Of a stretch of DNA of 64,000 nt, positions 9,186-17,584 are shown piece after piece; position 1 is the first letter of the stretch; each line of letters begins with the position of its first letter. The stretch is from Geochorda sp036562495. GTDB taxonomy: Bacteria > Bacillota > Limnochordia > Limnochordales > Geochordaceae. The notes below the pieces were generated by a model. That model was not told where the DNA came from. It was given only the letters and a program-made list of their open reading frames with translations, and did no database searches. A program made the position numbers and the translations under genes. The DNA is taken from contig DATCKA010000030.1 of the NCBI GenBank assembly GCA_036562495.1, forward strand, positions 62,001 through 126,000, written 5' to 3'.

Positions 9186-9593
9186 TCAACGGCCGGACCC
9201 CTCCGCATCGGCCAGGCGGCCTGTCGTCTGCGCCGCACCGGCCTCCGACGATGCCGGCGCATCTTCACGACCCGGCCCCTCTTCTTGGGGCCCCTGCTGG
9301 TCGAGCCGGCTCGCGAGGCGGTCCCGCTCCGCCTCGAGTCCGGCCAGGCGCACCTCCAGCCGCCGGATCTGGCGTGCCAGCTGACGGCTCCGCAGCCTCA
9401 GCCGCAGGTCGTCGGCCCCCACCAGGAGCAAGACGGCGGCCGCTCCCAGGGCGGCCGCGATCACCGAGAGCCGCCCCACGTCCGTCTGCCAGGTCCAGGC
9501 CAGGAAGCTCACCGTCACGCCCTGGGGGTTTTGCAGGGCGAAGGCGGCCACCACCAGGATCACCAGCACCGATGCGACTGCCAGCACTGTCAC
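9186..9593 (-). CDS. LapA-domain (DUF1049) membrane protein
   Basis: 135 residues. The start is chosen as the GTG at 9593 because AAGGAG lies 9 nt upstream; a second GTG at 9611 overlaps the preceding stop but lacks a ribosome site. Two membrane segments (~3-25 and ~40-65) flank the family motif FALQNPQGVTVSFLAW. A coiled coil follows (~68-105, RQIRRLEVRLAGLEAERDRL) and a Pro/Glu-rich tail. LapA-type proteins assist envelope assembly in Proteobacteria; their role in Firmicutes is not established. A related gene pair (yrvC/yrvD) lies near recJ in Bacillus, in the equivalent position. Confidence 0.78.
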   Translation of the reverse strand: MTVLAVASVLVILVVAAFALQNPQGVTVSFLAWTWQTDVGRLSVIAAALGAAAVLLLVGADDLRLRLRSRQLARQIRRLEVRLAGLEAERDRLASRLDQQGPQEEGPGREDAPASSEAGAAQTTGRLADAEGSGR

Positions 9594-9607
9594 GGCTACT
9601 CGCTCCT

Positions 9608-11284
9608 TCACAGCCGTCCCGAGCGCCAGATGGCCCAGATCAGCACGGCCGCGGCCAACATGGAGGCCATCACCGCCCCCGCCGCCAGGACGGGTACACC
9701 CAGCAGCTTCGGCGACGGCTGCCCCCACATCACGCCGCCGGCCAGGGCCAATCCCGCGGCCAGTACCGCCAGCGCGAGCCGGTTGGCGGCCCGCTCGGCC
9801 CGTCTCAGGGCGGGATGCGTCTCCTGGCCCAGCCGCAGGCCCAGCGTCAGCCGCCCGGCTTCCAACTGCTCGAGGAGGCGGTCGACCCTCTCCGGAAGGG
9901 TACGGGTCACCTCGACGAGCTCCTGCACGTCGTCCACCGCCGCGGCCAGGTGCGAGCCCGGTCGCAGGCGACGCAGCCAGAGCCTCCGGGCGAAGGGCAC
10001 CGCCACCTCCAGGGCGTTGAAGCCGGGGTCCAGGGTGCGGGCCAGGCCGTCCAGGATGGTCAGCGCCCGCGCCAGCAACAGCAGCTCGCCCGGCAGGCGC
10101 AGGCGGTGACGGGCCACCATCTCCAGCGAGTCCGCGACCACCTCACCCAGGGAGAGCTCCCTGATGGGGCGCCCGTAGTTGCGGGCGATGAGGTCCTCCA
10201 GGTCCCGCTCCAGCGCCGCCCGGTCCGCCGTGGGCGGGACGATGCCCATCCGCCGCATGCTTCGCACGGCGCCCCTGGGGTCCTGGCGCACCACCGCCAT
10301 GAACGTGCGGGCGATCTGCTCGGTCAGCTGGGGCCGCAGCGAGGCCACCATGCCGAAGTCGAGCAGGCCCAGCTGGCCCCCGGGGAGCACCAGGAGGTTG
10401 CCGGGGTGGGGATCCCCGTGGAAGTAGCGGTCCACCAGGACCATCTTGAGGAAGATCTCCGCCCCGGTCCGTGCCAGCCGGCGCCGGTCCACGCCCATGC
10501 GCTCCAGGGCCTCGAAGTCGGTGATGCGCACGCCGTGCAGACGCTCCATGGTCAGGACGCGCGCGCTGCTCCGGTCGACATACACGCGGGGGATGCGGAT
10601 GCGGCCGTCGCCCCGGAAGTTGCGTCGAAATCGCTGGATCTGCCTCGCCTCGACGCGGTAGTCCAGCTCACGTCGCATGATGCGGGCGAACTCGTCGGCC
10701 AGTTCGACGGGGTCGAAGGGCAGCGGGCCGAGGCGTTGGGCCGCCAGCCGGGCCAGATCCTGGATGATCTCCAGGTCGGTGCGCACCGTGGCCTCGACGC
10801 CCTGACGCAGCACCTTGACCACCACGGGCCGCCCGTCGGGGAGCTCGGCGCCGTGCACCTGCCCCAGCGAAGCCGAGGCCAGCGGCTCGGGGTCGACGTG
10901 GCGGAAGAGGCGCTCCAGCGGCGCCCCCAGCTCCTGCTCGATGACGGCCCGGATGGCGTCGAACGGCTGGGGCGGCACCTGGTCCTGCAGGCGAGCCAGC
11001 TCGTCCAGGTACTCCCGGGGCAGCAGGTCCGCCCGCAGGCTGAGCACCTGCCCCAGCTTGACGAAGGTGGGGCCCAGCTCCTCCAGGGCCTGCCGAAGGT
11101 GAACCGGCCCGGGCACGACCGGCTCCCTGGGGCGCCGGCGGGGCCATGGGCGGCGGAGCCCCACGGCGTCGGCGACCACGGCAAACCCGTGCCGCCCCAG
11201 CACCTCCAGCACCTCGCGATAGCGGCGCAGGTGCCGGAGCCGCCTCCCGAAAACGCCAACCCCCACGCCCTCGGCCCCGCTCAT
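9608..11284 (-). CDS. UbiB/ABC1-family atypical kinase, membrane-anchored
   Basis: 558 residues. Family motifs in order: KLGQ (KxGQ) in the N-terminal region, the Ala-rich loop variant SASLGQVH, the catalytic lysine in VVVKVLRQGV, DPHPGNLLV and LLDFGMV. Two hydrophobic helices close the C-terminus (~500-555). UbiB kinases support isoprenoid quinone or other lipid pathways and show ATPase rather than protein kinase activity. No ubiquinone or menaquinone genes are nearby, so the lipid substrate is unknown. It lies 34 bp after secF and 14 bp before the LapA-like start. Confidence 0.88.
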   Translation of the reverse strand: MSGAEGVGVGVFGRRLRHLRRYREVLEVLGRHGFAVVADAVGLRRPWPRRRPREPVVPGPVHLRQALEELGPTFVKLGQVLSLRADLLPREYLDELARLQDQVPPQPFDAIRAVIEQELGAPLERLFRHVDPEPLASASLGQVHGAELPDGRPVVVKVLRQGVEATVRTDLEIIQDLARLAAQRLGPLPFDPVELADEFARIMRRELDYRVEARQIQRFRRNFRGDGRIRIPRVYVDRSSARVLTMERLHGVRITDFEALERMGVDRRRLARTGAEIFLKMVLVDRYFHGDPHPGNLLVLPGGQLGLLDFGMVASLRPQLTEQIARTFMAVVRQDPRGAVRSMRRMGIVPPTADRAALERDLEDLIARNYGRPIRELSLGEVVADSLEMVARHRLRLPGELLLLARALTILDGLARTLDPGFNALEVAVPFARRLWLRRLRPGSHLAAAVDDVQELVEVTRTLPERVDRLLEQLEAGRLTLGLRLGQETHPALRRAERAANRLALAVLAAGLALAGGVMWGQPSPKLLGVPVLAAGAVMASMLAAAVLIWAIWRSGRL

Positions 11285-11318
11285 GGGTCCACCCCGCTCC
11301 CGGGGCCGGCGCTCTAGC

Positions 11319-12281
11319 TCAGGCGGCCTCGCTCACATGGGCCGTCCTCCGGCGCTCGTCCGCCGTCCTCCACATCACCCACAGCGCCGTCGCGACGAAG
11401 ACGGTCGAGTACACGCCGGACACGAAGCCGGCGAAGAGGCCCAGCGAGAAGTCCCGCAGCGTGGAGCCGCCCAGGAGCAGGATGGCGAGCACCACGGCCA
11501 GCGTGGAGGCGGATGTGTTGATGGTGCGCGGCAGAGTCTCGATGATGGCCTCGTTGGCCAGGCGGTCGAAGTCGCGCCGGCGCCTCGACTCAGCCAGCCG
11601 CTCCCGGATGCGGTCGAAGATGACGATGGTGTCGTTGACGGAGTAGCCCAACACGGTCAGCAGGACGGCCACGGTCGAGACGTTGACCTCGAGCTGCAGG
11701 AAGGAGTAAAGCCCCGCCACGACCAGGGCGTCGTGCAACAGCGCCACGATGGCCGAGATGCCAAACCGATGCTCGTAACGAAGGGTGACGTACACCAGGA
11801 TGCCGCCGGTCGCCAGGAGCAATGCGAAGAGAGCTTGGGAGACCAGCTCGCGCCCCACGACGGGCCCGACCACCTCGGTCCGGCGGTCCACCACGTCACC
11901 GAAGCGCGCCGCCAGCGCCTCGTCGATCCGCTGCACCTCGGCCTGGCCCAGAGGGCGGGTACGGATCAGGACGGCATGACCGCCATCGAGCGGCTGGACG
12001 CTGACGCTGCCGAGCCGCAGATCCGCCAGCGCCTCGCCCCCCAGCACCTCCTGCACCTCCTGGGCGGTGACAGGAGAGGGCAGCGCCCGCTCCAATAGCG
12101 TACCCCCCGTGAAGTCGATCCCCAGGTTGAAGCCCTTGATCACGATGCAACCCAGCGCCAGCGCCATCACGAGGCCAGCGATGGCCAGGTAGATGGCACG
12201 ATAGCGCATGATGTCATAGACAGGCCGGGACTGCCGGTCCACAGCCGCCGCCGGCGCCGCCGCCGCTCGTGCCCCCCTCAT
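11319..12281 (-). CDS. secF: Protein translocase subunit SecF
   Basis: 320 residues. It forms with SecD the proton-driven RND-type accessory that completes translocation through SecYEG. The conserved first periplasmic entry is visible (NLGIDFTGGTLLE), as is the C-terminal membrane bundle with YSVNDTIVIFDRIRE and the final GFVSGVYSTVF. About six membrane segments are expected. The ATG overlaps the secD stop by 4 bp, so the two are co-translated. SecD and SecF are separate genes here, unlike the fused SecDF of Bacillus subtilis. Confidence 0.96.
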   Translation of the reverse strand: MRGARAAAAPAAAVDRQSRPVYDIMRYRAIYLAIAGLVMALALGCIVIKGFNLGIDFTGGTLLERALPSPVTAQEVQEVLGGEALADLRLGSVSVQPLDGGHAVLIRTRPLGQAEVQRIDEALAARFGDVVDRRTEVVGPVVGRELVSQALFALLLATGGILVYVTLRYEHRFGISAIVALLHDALVVAGLYSFLQLEVNVSTVAVLLTVLGYSVNDTIVIFDRIRERLAESRRRRDFDRLANEAIIETLPRTINTSASTLAVVLAILLLGGSTLRDFSLGLFAGFVSGVYSTVFVATALWVMWRTADERRRTAHVSEAA

Positions 12282-13495
12282 CGGGACACCGCCCCTCCCG
12301 GCAACAGTTGACGGGCCGCCCGCTCGGGATCGCGAGCCACATACAGGTCGAGCATCAGCCGGGTCATCACGACCGCGGTAAACATGCTGACCACGATGCC
12401 CAGGCTCAGCGTCACCCCGAAGCCCCGGATGGGGCCGGTGCCGAAGTAGAAGAGCGCCGCGGCCGCGACGAGAGTCGTGATGTTGCTGTCCAGGATGGTG
12501 CGCAGCGAACCCCGGAAGCCGTCCTCCACGGCCGCCCGCACCCGCTTGCCCTCCCGCAGGCCCTCCCGGATGCGCTCGAAGATCAGCACGTTACTGTCGA
12601 CGGCCATGCCGGCCGACAACAGCACCCCCGCGATGCCCGGCAGGGTCAGCGTCGCCTGGAGGGCCGCGACGGTCGCCATGAGGATGAGCACGTAGGAGGC
12701 CAGCGCCAGGTCGGCCAGCACGCCCGGCACGCGATAGTACAGCAGCATGTACAGGAAGACCAGCGCCACGCCGATGATGCCGGCACGGATGCTGCGCTCG
12801 ATGGACTCCTGCCCCAGCGTCGGCCCGACCGTCCGGACCTCGGCCACCTCGAGCGGCACCGGGAGCGCGCCCGCGTTGAGCTGCACGACCAGGTGCCGGG
12901 CCTCCTCGATGGTGAAGTCACCCTCGATCTGGGCTCGCCCTCCGCTGATGGGCGTGCGCACCACCGGCATCGAGATGGGCTCGCCGTCCAGCAGGATGGG
13001 CAGCACCTGCCCGACGTAGCGGGAGGTGGCCTCCTCGAACTTGCGGGCCGCCTCCGGCTTGAACTCGATGGCGACGGCCGGACGACCGAACTGATCCTGG
13101 GTCAGACTGGCCCGCGCCAGATCGGCGCCGGTCAGCAAGGTCTCACCGGTGGGACTCTTGAACTCCAACAGGGCCGTCTTGCCGATGGTCTCGATGGCCT
13201 GCTCGGCGTCGTCGATGCCGGGCAGCTCCACGATGATGCGGTCTTGGCCCTGGCGCTGGACGATGGGCTCGGTGACGCCCAGCCCATTGACGCGTCGCTC
13301 CACGACCGCCAGCGCCCGTTCCATCGTCTCGTTGTCGACACGCTCCGTCCCCGCAGAGGGCTTGGCCTGCAGCACGACGTGCGTGCCGCCTCGCAGATCC
13401 AGCCCCAGGCGGATGGGACGCGTCAACAGCAGGAGAGTCGAGACGGCCAGGACGGCTAAGATGAGGACGATTCGCCACAAGTTGGCGCGTATCAC
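12278..13495 (-). CDS. secD: Protein translocase subunit SecD
   Basis: 405 residues. The start is the GTG at 13495, preceded by GAGGAGG at 8 nt; the open frame extends 19 codons upstream without a ribosome site. An N-terminal membrane segment leads into RLGLDLRGGTHVVLQAK (D1 motif). A periplasmic domain follows, then a C-terminal RND bundle with LSAGMAVDSNVLIFERIREGL. Its own sigma-A-like promoter lies about 60 bp upstream. Partner of SecF in export. Confidence 0.96.
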   Translation of the reverse strand: MIRANLWRIVLILAVLAVSTLLLLTRPIRLGLDLRGGTHVVLQAKPSAGTERVDNETMERALAVVERRVNGLGVTEPIVQRQGQDRIIVELPGIDDAEQAIETIGKTALLEFKSPTGETLLTGADLARASLTQDQFGRPAVAIEFKPEAARKFEEATSRYVGQVLPILLDGEPISMPVVRTPISGGRAQIEGDFTIEEARHLVVQLNAGALPVPLEVAEVRTVGPTLGQESIERSIRAGIIGVALVFLYMLLYYRVPGVLADLALASYVLILMATVAALQATLTLPGIAGVLLSAGMAVDSNVLIFERIREGLREGKRVRAAVEDGFRGSLRTILDSNITTLVAAAALFYFGTGPIRGFGVTLSLGIVVSMFTAVVMTRLMLDLYVARDPERAARQLLPGGAVSR

Positions 13496-13557
13496 GTAAA
13501 TAGCCTCCTCATCGTGCGCCTTTCCCCGTCTTACGCCACCACACGCGCACAAGCGCG

Positions 13558-13587
13558 ATTATAGCCTCGTGTCGAGTCAGGTGTCAA
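13558..13587 (-). promoter_or_regulatory. Sigma-A-type promoter of secD-secF
   Basis: Read on the minus strand: -35 TTGACA (13587-13582), an 18 bp spacer, and -10 TATAAT (13563-13558), both perfect consensus hexamers. Transcription would begin about 55 nt before the secD GTG. The element lies just after the HD-domain gene stop at 13604, so secD starts its own transcription unit. Confidence 0.85.
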
Positions 13588-13603
13588 AGGCGATGCCAGG
13601 CGC

Positions 13604-14287
13604 TTACAGGAGCCTGACGCCGTTCATCTCCAGCTCGAAGCGACACCCCAGGAACTCCGCGGCGCGCCGGCACATCAGCATGCGCGTGAGGAAGATCTCG
13701 AAGTACTCCATCAACGGCACGATGGCGGTGTCGACGGTCAGCTCGAGCCGGGCGACCTTGGCCTCCGCATCCACCCGCAGGAAGGAGCGGGTCACCGCGT
13801 AGTTGACGCGGTCATGGATGTCGAAGCGGGCCGGATCGCGTAACTGCACGCGGGTGCGGTGCACGTCGCTCTTGTCCGCCAGTATCAGGGCCGCCGAGAC
13901 CACGTTGACGGGCTGGCCCACGCCCTCCTCGTGGTTGCCCACCGCCCCGGCCACGACGGCGATCTCCTCGGGATCCATCCCCAGTTCCCGCAGGATCCCC
14001 ACCAGGACCGCCGCGCCCACCTGCCCGTGAGCCTCCCGGGCGATGGCGTTGCCGATGTCGTGGGTGTAGCCGGCGATCTCGGCCAGCTCCGCCTCCCGGC
14101 GGCTGCGGCCCAGGTGCACCAGGACGTTGTAGCTCACCCGCGCCACGAGCTCGGCATGGCGGGAGCCGTGCTCCGTGTACCCCTGGGCCGCCAGGTGGGC
14201 GTTGGCGGACTGGATGAGGGCCCCGATCATCGGATGGGCCCTCACCTGTTCGAGCGTGACCCGCCCACCCTTGCCCGACTCGGCCAC
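13604..14287 (-). CDS. HD-domain metal-dependent phosphohydrolase
   Basis: 227 residues. The HD signature is spread as EHGSRHAELVARV, GYTHDIGNAIAREAHGQVGA and GNHEEG, giving the His/Asp metal ligands. The substrate is unknown; HD enzymes act on nucleotides or phosphoesters. The C-terminal half (AKVARLELTVDTAIVPLMEY) is a beta-strand extension. It starts 7 bp after yajC. I cannot assign a specific reaction. Confidence 0.85.
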   Translation of the reverse strand: MAESGKGGRVTLEQVRAHPMIGALIQSANAHLAAQGYTEHGSRHAELVARVSYNVLVHLGRSRREAELAEIAGYTHDIGNAIAREAHGQVGAAVLVGILRELGMDPEEIAVVAGAVGNHEEGVGQPVNVVSAALILADKSDVHRTRVQLRDPARFDIHDRVNYAVTRSFLRVDAEAKVARLELTVDTAIVPLMEYFEIFLTRMLMCRRAAEFLGCRFELEMNGVRLL

Positions 14288-14294
14288 CGCCGGC

Positions 14295-14606
14295 TTACGC
14301 CTCCTCTTTGCCCTTCACGTAGCTGACGCCGGAGCGGCTGAGCCGGATCTCCACCTTGTCCGCGATGCGCAGCGTCAGCGTGTCGTCCTTGATGCCCGTG
14401 ATCTCGCCGTGGATGCCGCCGATGGTCACCACGCGGTCGCCGCGCTTGAGCGACTTGAGCATCTGCTCCCGCCGGCGCTGCTGCTGTTGCTGAGGCCGCC
14501 AGATCAGCAGGTAGAAGAAGACGAACGGGATGGCCATGAACAGGATCAGCGTCAGGAGGTTGCCTTGCGCCTGCTGTTCGGCTGCGGCCAGAGCGACGAC
14601 GTTCAT
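14295..14606 (-). CDS. yajC: Preprotein translocase accessory subunit YajC
   Basis: 103 residues: one N-terminal membrane helix (LLTLILFMAIPFVFFYLLI), then the family hallmark RPQQQQQRRREQML and a small beta domain (LKRGDRVVTIGGIHGEITGI). YajC associates with SecDF and YidC. The ATG overlaps the tgt stop by 4 bp; queA-tgt-yajC is a standard bacterial order. Confidence 0.95.
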   Translation of the reverse strand: MNVVALAAAEQQAQGNLLTLILFMAIPFVFFYLLIWRPQQQQQRRREQMLKSLKRGDRVVTIGGIHGEITGIKDDTLTLRIADKVEIRLSRSGVSYVKGKEEA

Positions 14607-15751
14607 GTGTCGGGTTCCCCTCCCTGTCCTCGTGGGCCGAATCGCTCCAGGATCCATGCGCGCAGCTCCGGCAAGCTGCCATCGGCGATGGCTCGGCGGA
14701 TGGACTCCATGAGCCGGACGACGAAGCGCACGTTGTGCAGGGTCGCAAGGCGCATCCCCAGCATCTCGCCCGCCTTGAGCAGGTGGCGGATGTACGCCCG
14801 GCTGAAGTGGCGGCATGTGTAACAGTCGCACGCCGGATCCAGCGGCCGGAAGTCACGGGCGTAGGGCGCGTCCCTCACGATGAGGCGACCCTCCGACGTC
14901 CAGACCGCGCCGTGCCGCGCCATGCGCGTCGGCAGCACGCAGTCGAACATATCGTACCCGCGCGCCACCGCCTCCACCAGCACGTCGGGGGAGCCCACCC
15001 CCATCACGTAGCGAGGGAGGTGGCCGGGCAGATGGGGCTCCAGGGCCTCCAGCACCTCGTACATCAGCGGCTTGGGCTCGCCGACGCTCAGGCCGCCGAC
15101 CGCGATCCCGTCCGGCTCCAGCGCCAGTACGGCTTCGAGGCTCGCCCGGCGCAGGTCCGGGTACACACCTCCTTGCACGATGCCAAACAGCAATCGCCCG
15201 GCCGGGTCCCCGGCCGCCTGGCGCTCGAACGCCTGCCGGCTGCGGCGTCCCCACATAGCGGTTCGCTTCGCGGCGGCCTCTACCTCTTGCCGTGACGCCG
15301 GGTAGCCCACCAGCTCGTCCAGCACCACCACCACGTCGGAGCCCAGGGCCCACTGGATCTCCACGGACCGCTCGGGCGTCAGCAGCCACGAAGAACCGTC
15401 GAGGTGCGACCGGAAGTGGATGCCCTCGTCCGTCACCCGGCGCCGGTCCGACAGGCTGAAGGCCTGGAAGCCGCCGCTGTCCGTGAGGATGGAATGGGGC
15501 CAACCCATGAACCGGTGCAGCCCACCGGCCTCGCGCACCACATCGGCGCCGGGGCGCAGCATGAGATGGTACGTGTTGGCCAGGATCATGCGCACGCCCG
15601 CCGCCTCCAGCTCGTCGGGCGAGAGCCCCTTGACCGTGCCCTGGGTGCCGACGGGCATGAAGACGGGCGTTTGGACCTCGCCATGGGGCGTCACCAGGCG
15701 CCCCAACCGGGCCCGGGTACGATGGTCCTGGTGCTCGACCACGAAGCTCAC
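14603..15751 (-). CDS. tgt: tRNA-guanine transglycosylase
   Basis: 382 residues. It exchanges guanine 34 of Asp/Asn/His/Tyr tRNAs for the queuosine precursor preQ1. The start is the GTG at 15751, overlapping the queA stop as GTGA; the longer open frame upstream is queA in another phase. TPVFMPVGTQGTVKGL marks the N-terminus, DSGGFQAFSL carries the active-site Asp, and the zinc site is CDCYTCRHFSRAYIRHL with a distal His (LATLHN). The usual Cys in the DECxxYP region is replaced (LDELVGYP). Confidence 0.95.
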   Translation of the reverse strand: MSFVVEHQDHRTRARLGRLVTPHGEVQTPVFMPVGTQGTVKGLSPDELEAAGVRMILANTYHLMLRPGADVVREAGGLHRFMGWPHSILTDSGGFQAFSLSDRRRVTDEGIHFRSHLDGSSWLLTPERSVEIQWALGSDVVVVLDELVGYPASRQEVEAAAKRTAMWGRRSRQAFERQAAGDPAGRLLFGIVQGGVYPDLRRASLEAVLALEPDGIAVGGLSVGEPKPLMYEVLEALEPHLPGHLPRYVMGVGSPDVLVEAVARGYDMFDCVLPTRMARHGAVWTSEGRLIVRDAPYARDFRPLDPACDCYTCRHFSRAYIRHLLKAGEMLGMRLATLHNVRFVVRLMESIRRAIADGSLPELRAWILERFGPRGQGGEPDT

Positions 15752-16794
15752 GGCAAGATCAGCATGGCGTCGCCCAGGCTGTAGAAGCGGTAGCGACAGG
15801 CCACGGCCTCCCGGTAGGCGGCCAGGATCCGCTCGGTGCCGCCGAAGGCGCAGACCAGCATCAAGAGCGTCGAGCGGGGCAGGTGGAAGTTGGTGATGAG
15901 CACGTCGATCACCCGAAACCGGTAAGGAGGATAGATGAAAAGCCGCGTCCACCCCGAGCCGGGCCGCACGTCGCCCGTCTCGTCCACCGCGCTCTCCAGG
16001 GCCCGCACCACCGTCGTGCCCACGGCCCAGACCCGCCCGCCGCGCCGGCGCGCACGACCCACGGCCTCGGCGGTCGACGCCGGGATCGTGAAGAACTCCT
16101 CGTGCATGACGTGCTGCTCCACGGTGGGCGCCCGCACGGGGCGGAAGGTGCCCACGCCCACGTGCAGCGTCAGGCTCACGACCTCGACGCCCAACCGCCG
16201 GATCCGGTCCAGGAGCTCGGGGGTGAAGTGCAGCCCCGCCGTCGGGGCCGCGGCCGACCCCTCCTCCCTGGCGTACACCGTCTGGTAGCGCTCCGGGTCA
16301 TCGAGGGAACGGCGGATGTACGGCGGCAGCGGCACCGTGCCGACGCGCGCCAGCACATCCGACACCGTGCCCTCCCGGCTGGCCAACTCCACGAGCCGGC
16401 CGCCGTCCTCCGTGCGATCCAGTACCCGTATCTGCAGCTGGTCGTCCCCGGCCTCCATCTCCTGGCCGACCGGGGCTCGGCGGCCCGGCTTGACCAGCAC
16501 GTGCCAGACCTCGGCGCCGTCCGGGCGTCGCTCGACCCGCCTCAACAGCAGCAGCTCGACCCGACCGCCCTGGGGCCGCCGTCGGGCCCACAGGCGCGAC
16601 CGCATGACGCGGGTATCGTTGAGGACCAGCACGTCGCCTTCGCGCAGGTACTCCACCACATCCCGGAAGCGGCGGTGCTCCAGCCGCTCCTCGGTGCGGT
16701 GCACCACCAACAGGCGAGAGCTGTCCCTCGGCTCGGCCGGGGTCTGGGCGATGAGTTCCGGTGGAAGCGCGTAGTCGAAGGTCGCTGGATCCAT
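15748..16794 (-). CDS. queA: S-adenosylmethionine:tRNA ribosyltransferase-isomerase
   Basis: 348 residues. It transfers and isomerises the ribosyl moiety of SAM onto preQ1-tRNA, the step after Tgt. The N-terminus FDYALPPELIAQTPAEPRDSSRLLV is typical, and VLVLNDTRVMRSRL, PTAGLHFTPELL and ITNFHLPRSTLLMLVCAF are family motifs. Its ATG directly abuts the TGA of the RsgI-like gene, and its stop overlaps tgt, so rsgI, queA and tgt are very likely co-transcribed. Confidence 0.96.
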   Translation of the reverse strand: MDPATFDYALPPELIAQTPAEPRDSSRLLVVHRTEERLEHRRFRDVVEYLREGDVLVLNDTRVMRSRLWARRRPQGGRVELLLLRRVERRPDGAEVWHVLVKPGRRAPVGQEMEAGDDQLQIRVLDRTEDGGRLVELASREGTVSDVLARVGTVPLPPYIRRSLDDPERYQTVYAREEGSAAAPTAGLHFTPELLDRIRRLGVEVVSLTLHVGVGTFRPVRAPTVEQHVMHEEFFTIPASTAEAVGRARRRGGRVWAVGTTVVRALESAVDETGDVRPGSGWTRLFIYPPYRFRVIDVLITNFHLPRSTLLMLVCAFGGTERILAAYREAVACRYRFYSLGDAMLILP

Positions 16795-17559
16795 TCAGAA
16801 ATCGGCCCGCAGACGCAGCAGGGGAAGGCTCTCCGTACGCCCTGCGCGCATGGGGTCAGCCGCCTGGCGCGGCCCGGTGACGCCACTGATTCCGACGGTC
16901 ACGGCGCTGGCCCCTGTCGCGGCGCCGGCACCCCGGGCCCCCGAGGATCCCTCGACCGTCGCCACCCGGACCGGCTCCGTCGCCCCGGCACGGCCCGACT
17001 CGGCGGTGCTCGCCACCACGGCCCCGGCACCGTCGCCCAGCAGGGCCCGGCGCAGCGACTCCGCCAGCCCCAGGCTCTCCTCGTCGTCCGCCCGCCGCAG
17101 GGTGAGCGTGGGCCACTGCTGCCACTCCACGGAGACCGACAGCCGGGGTGCCTCGCGGCTCTCGACGATGTGGATGGCCGGCGCGCTGGGAGCCGTCTCC
17201 TGCGCCGTCATCAGCGCCGCGGGCGCACGGCTGGCGTCGGCCACCGCTTCCCCGACCATGGTGCGGGGCGAAGCGACCCCCGGCAGCAGCGGGCCCCAGC
17301 CCCGCAGGTAGACCGCGGCGAACAGGGCGCCGGCTGCGCCGAAGGCGAGCGCGGTCGCCGCCGCGGCTCGCTGCCAGCCGCCCAGTGCGGCGCGCAGGCC
17401 CTCCCACATCCGGACGTCAGGCTCGCCCCAGGCCTCGTCGCCCAGGTTCGCGCCGCTCCGCAGGCGCACCCGGACGAACTGCCCGTCCGGCGTCAGCAAC
17501 ACCGCGCGCTCCTCGCCCAGTCGCTCCAGGACCAGGCCTCTCACCCGGCTCAAGCCCAT
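16795..17559 (-). CDS. RsgI-like anti-sigma factor, membrane protein
   Basis: 254 residues. Residues ~7-45 match the RsgI N-terminal domain (RGLVLERLGEERAVLLTPDG, then VRVRLRSGANLGDE), which binds SigI-type sigma factors in the cytoplasm. A membrane segment follows (~65-88, AAAATALAFGAAGALFAAVYL). The extracytoplasmic ~165 residues are Ala/Ser/Gly-rich. I do not see in them the well-known beta region of Bacillus RsgI or a carbohydrate-binding module, so the input it senses is unknown. The sigI gene ends 25 bp upstream and queA starts on the next base downstream. Assignment rests on the short N-terminal domain and the sigI context. Confidence 0.75.
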   Translation of the reverse strand: MGLSRVRGLVLERLGEERAVLLTPDGQFVRVRLRSGANLGDEAWGEPDVRMWEGLRAALGGWQRAAAATALAFGAAGALFAAVYLRGWGPLLPGVASPRTMVGEAVADASRAPAALMTAQETAPSAPAIHIVESREAPRLSVSVEWQQWPTLTLRRADDEESLGLAESLRRALLGDGAGAVVASTAESGRAGATEPVRVATVEGSSGARGAGAATGASAVTVGISGVTGPRQAADPMRAGRTESLPLLRLRADF

Positions 17560-17584
17560 CCCCCTCGAGCCTCGCGACGCGCCA

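Noticed and set aside
7629..10109. An 826-codon plus-strand open frame opposite recJ and the next genes
   Set aside because: It crosses several true minus-strand genes, has low-complexity composition and no recognisable motif.
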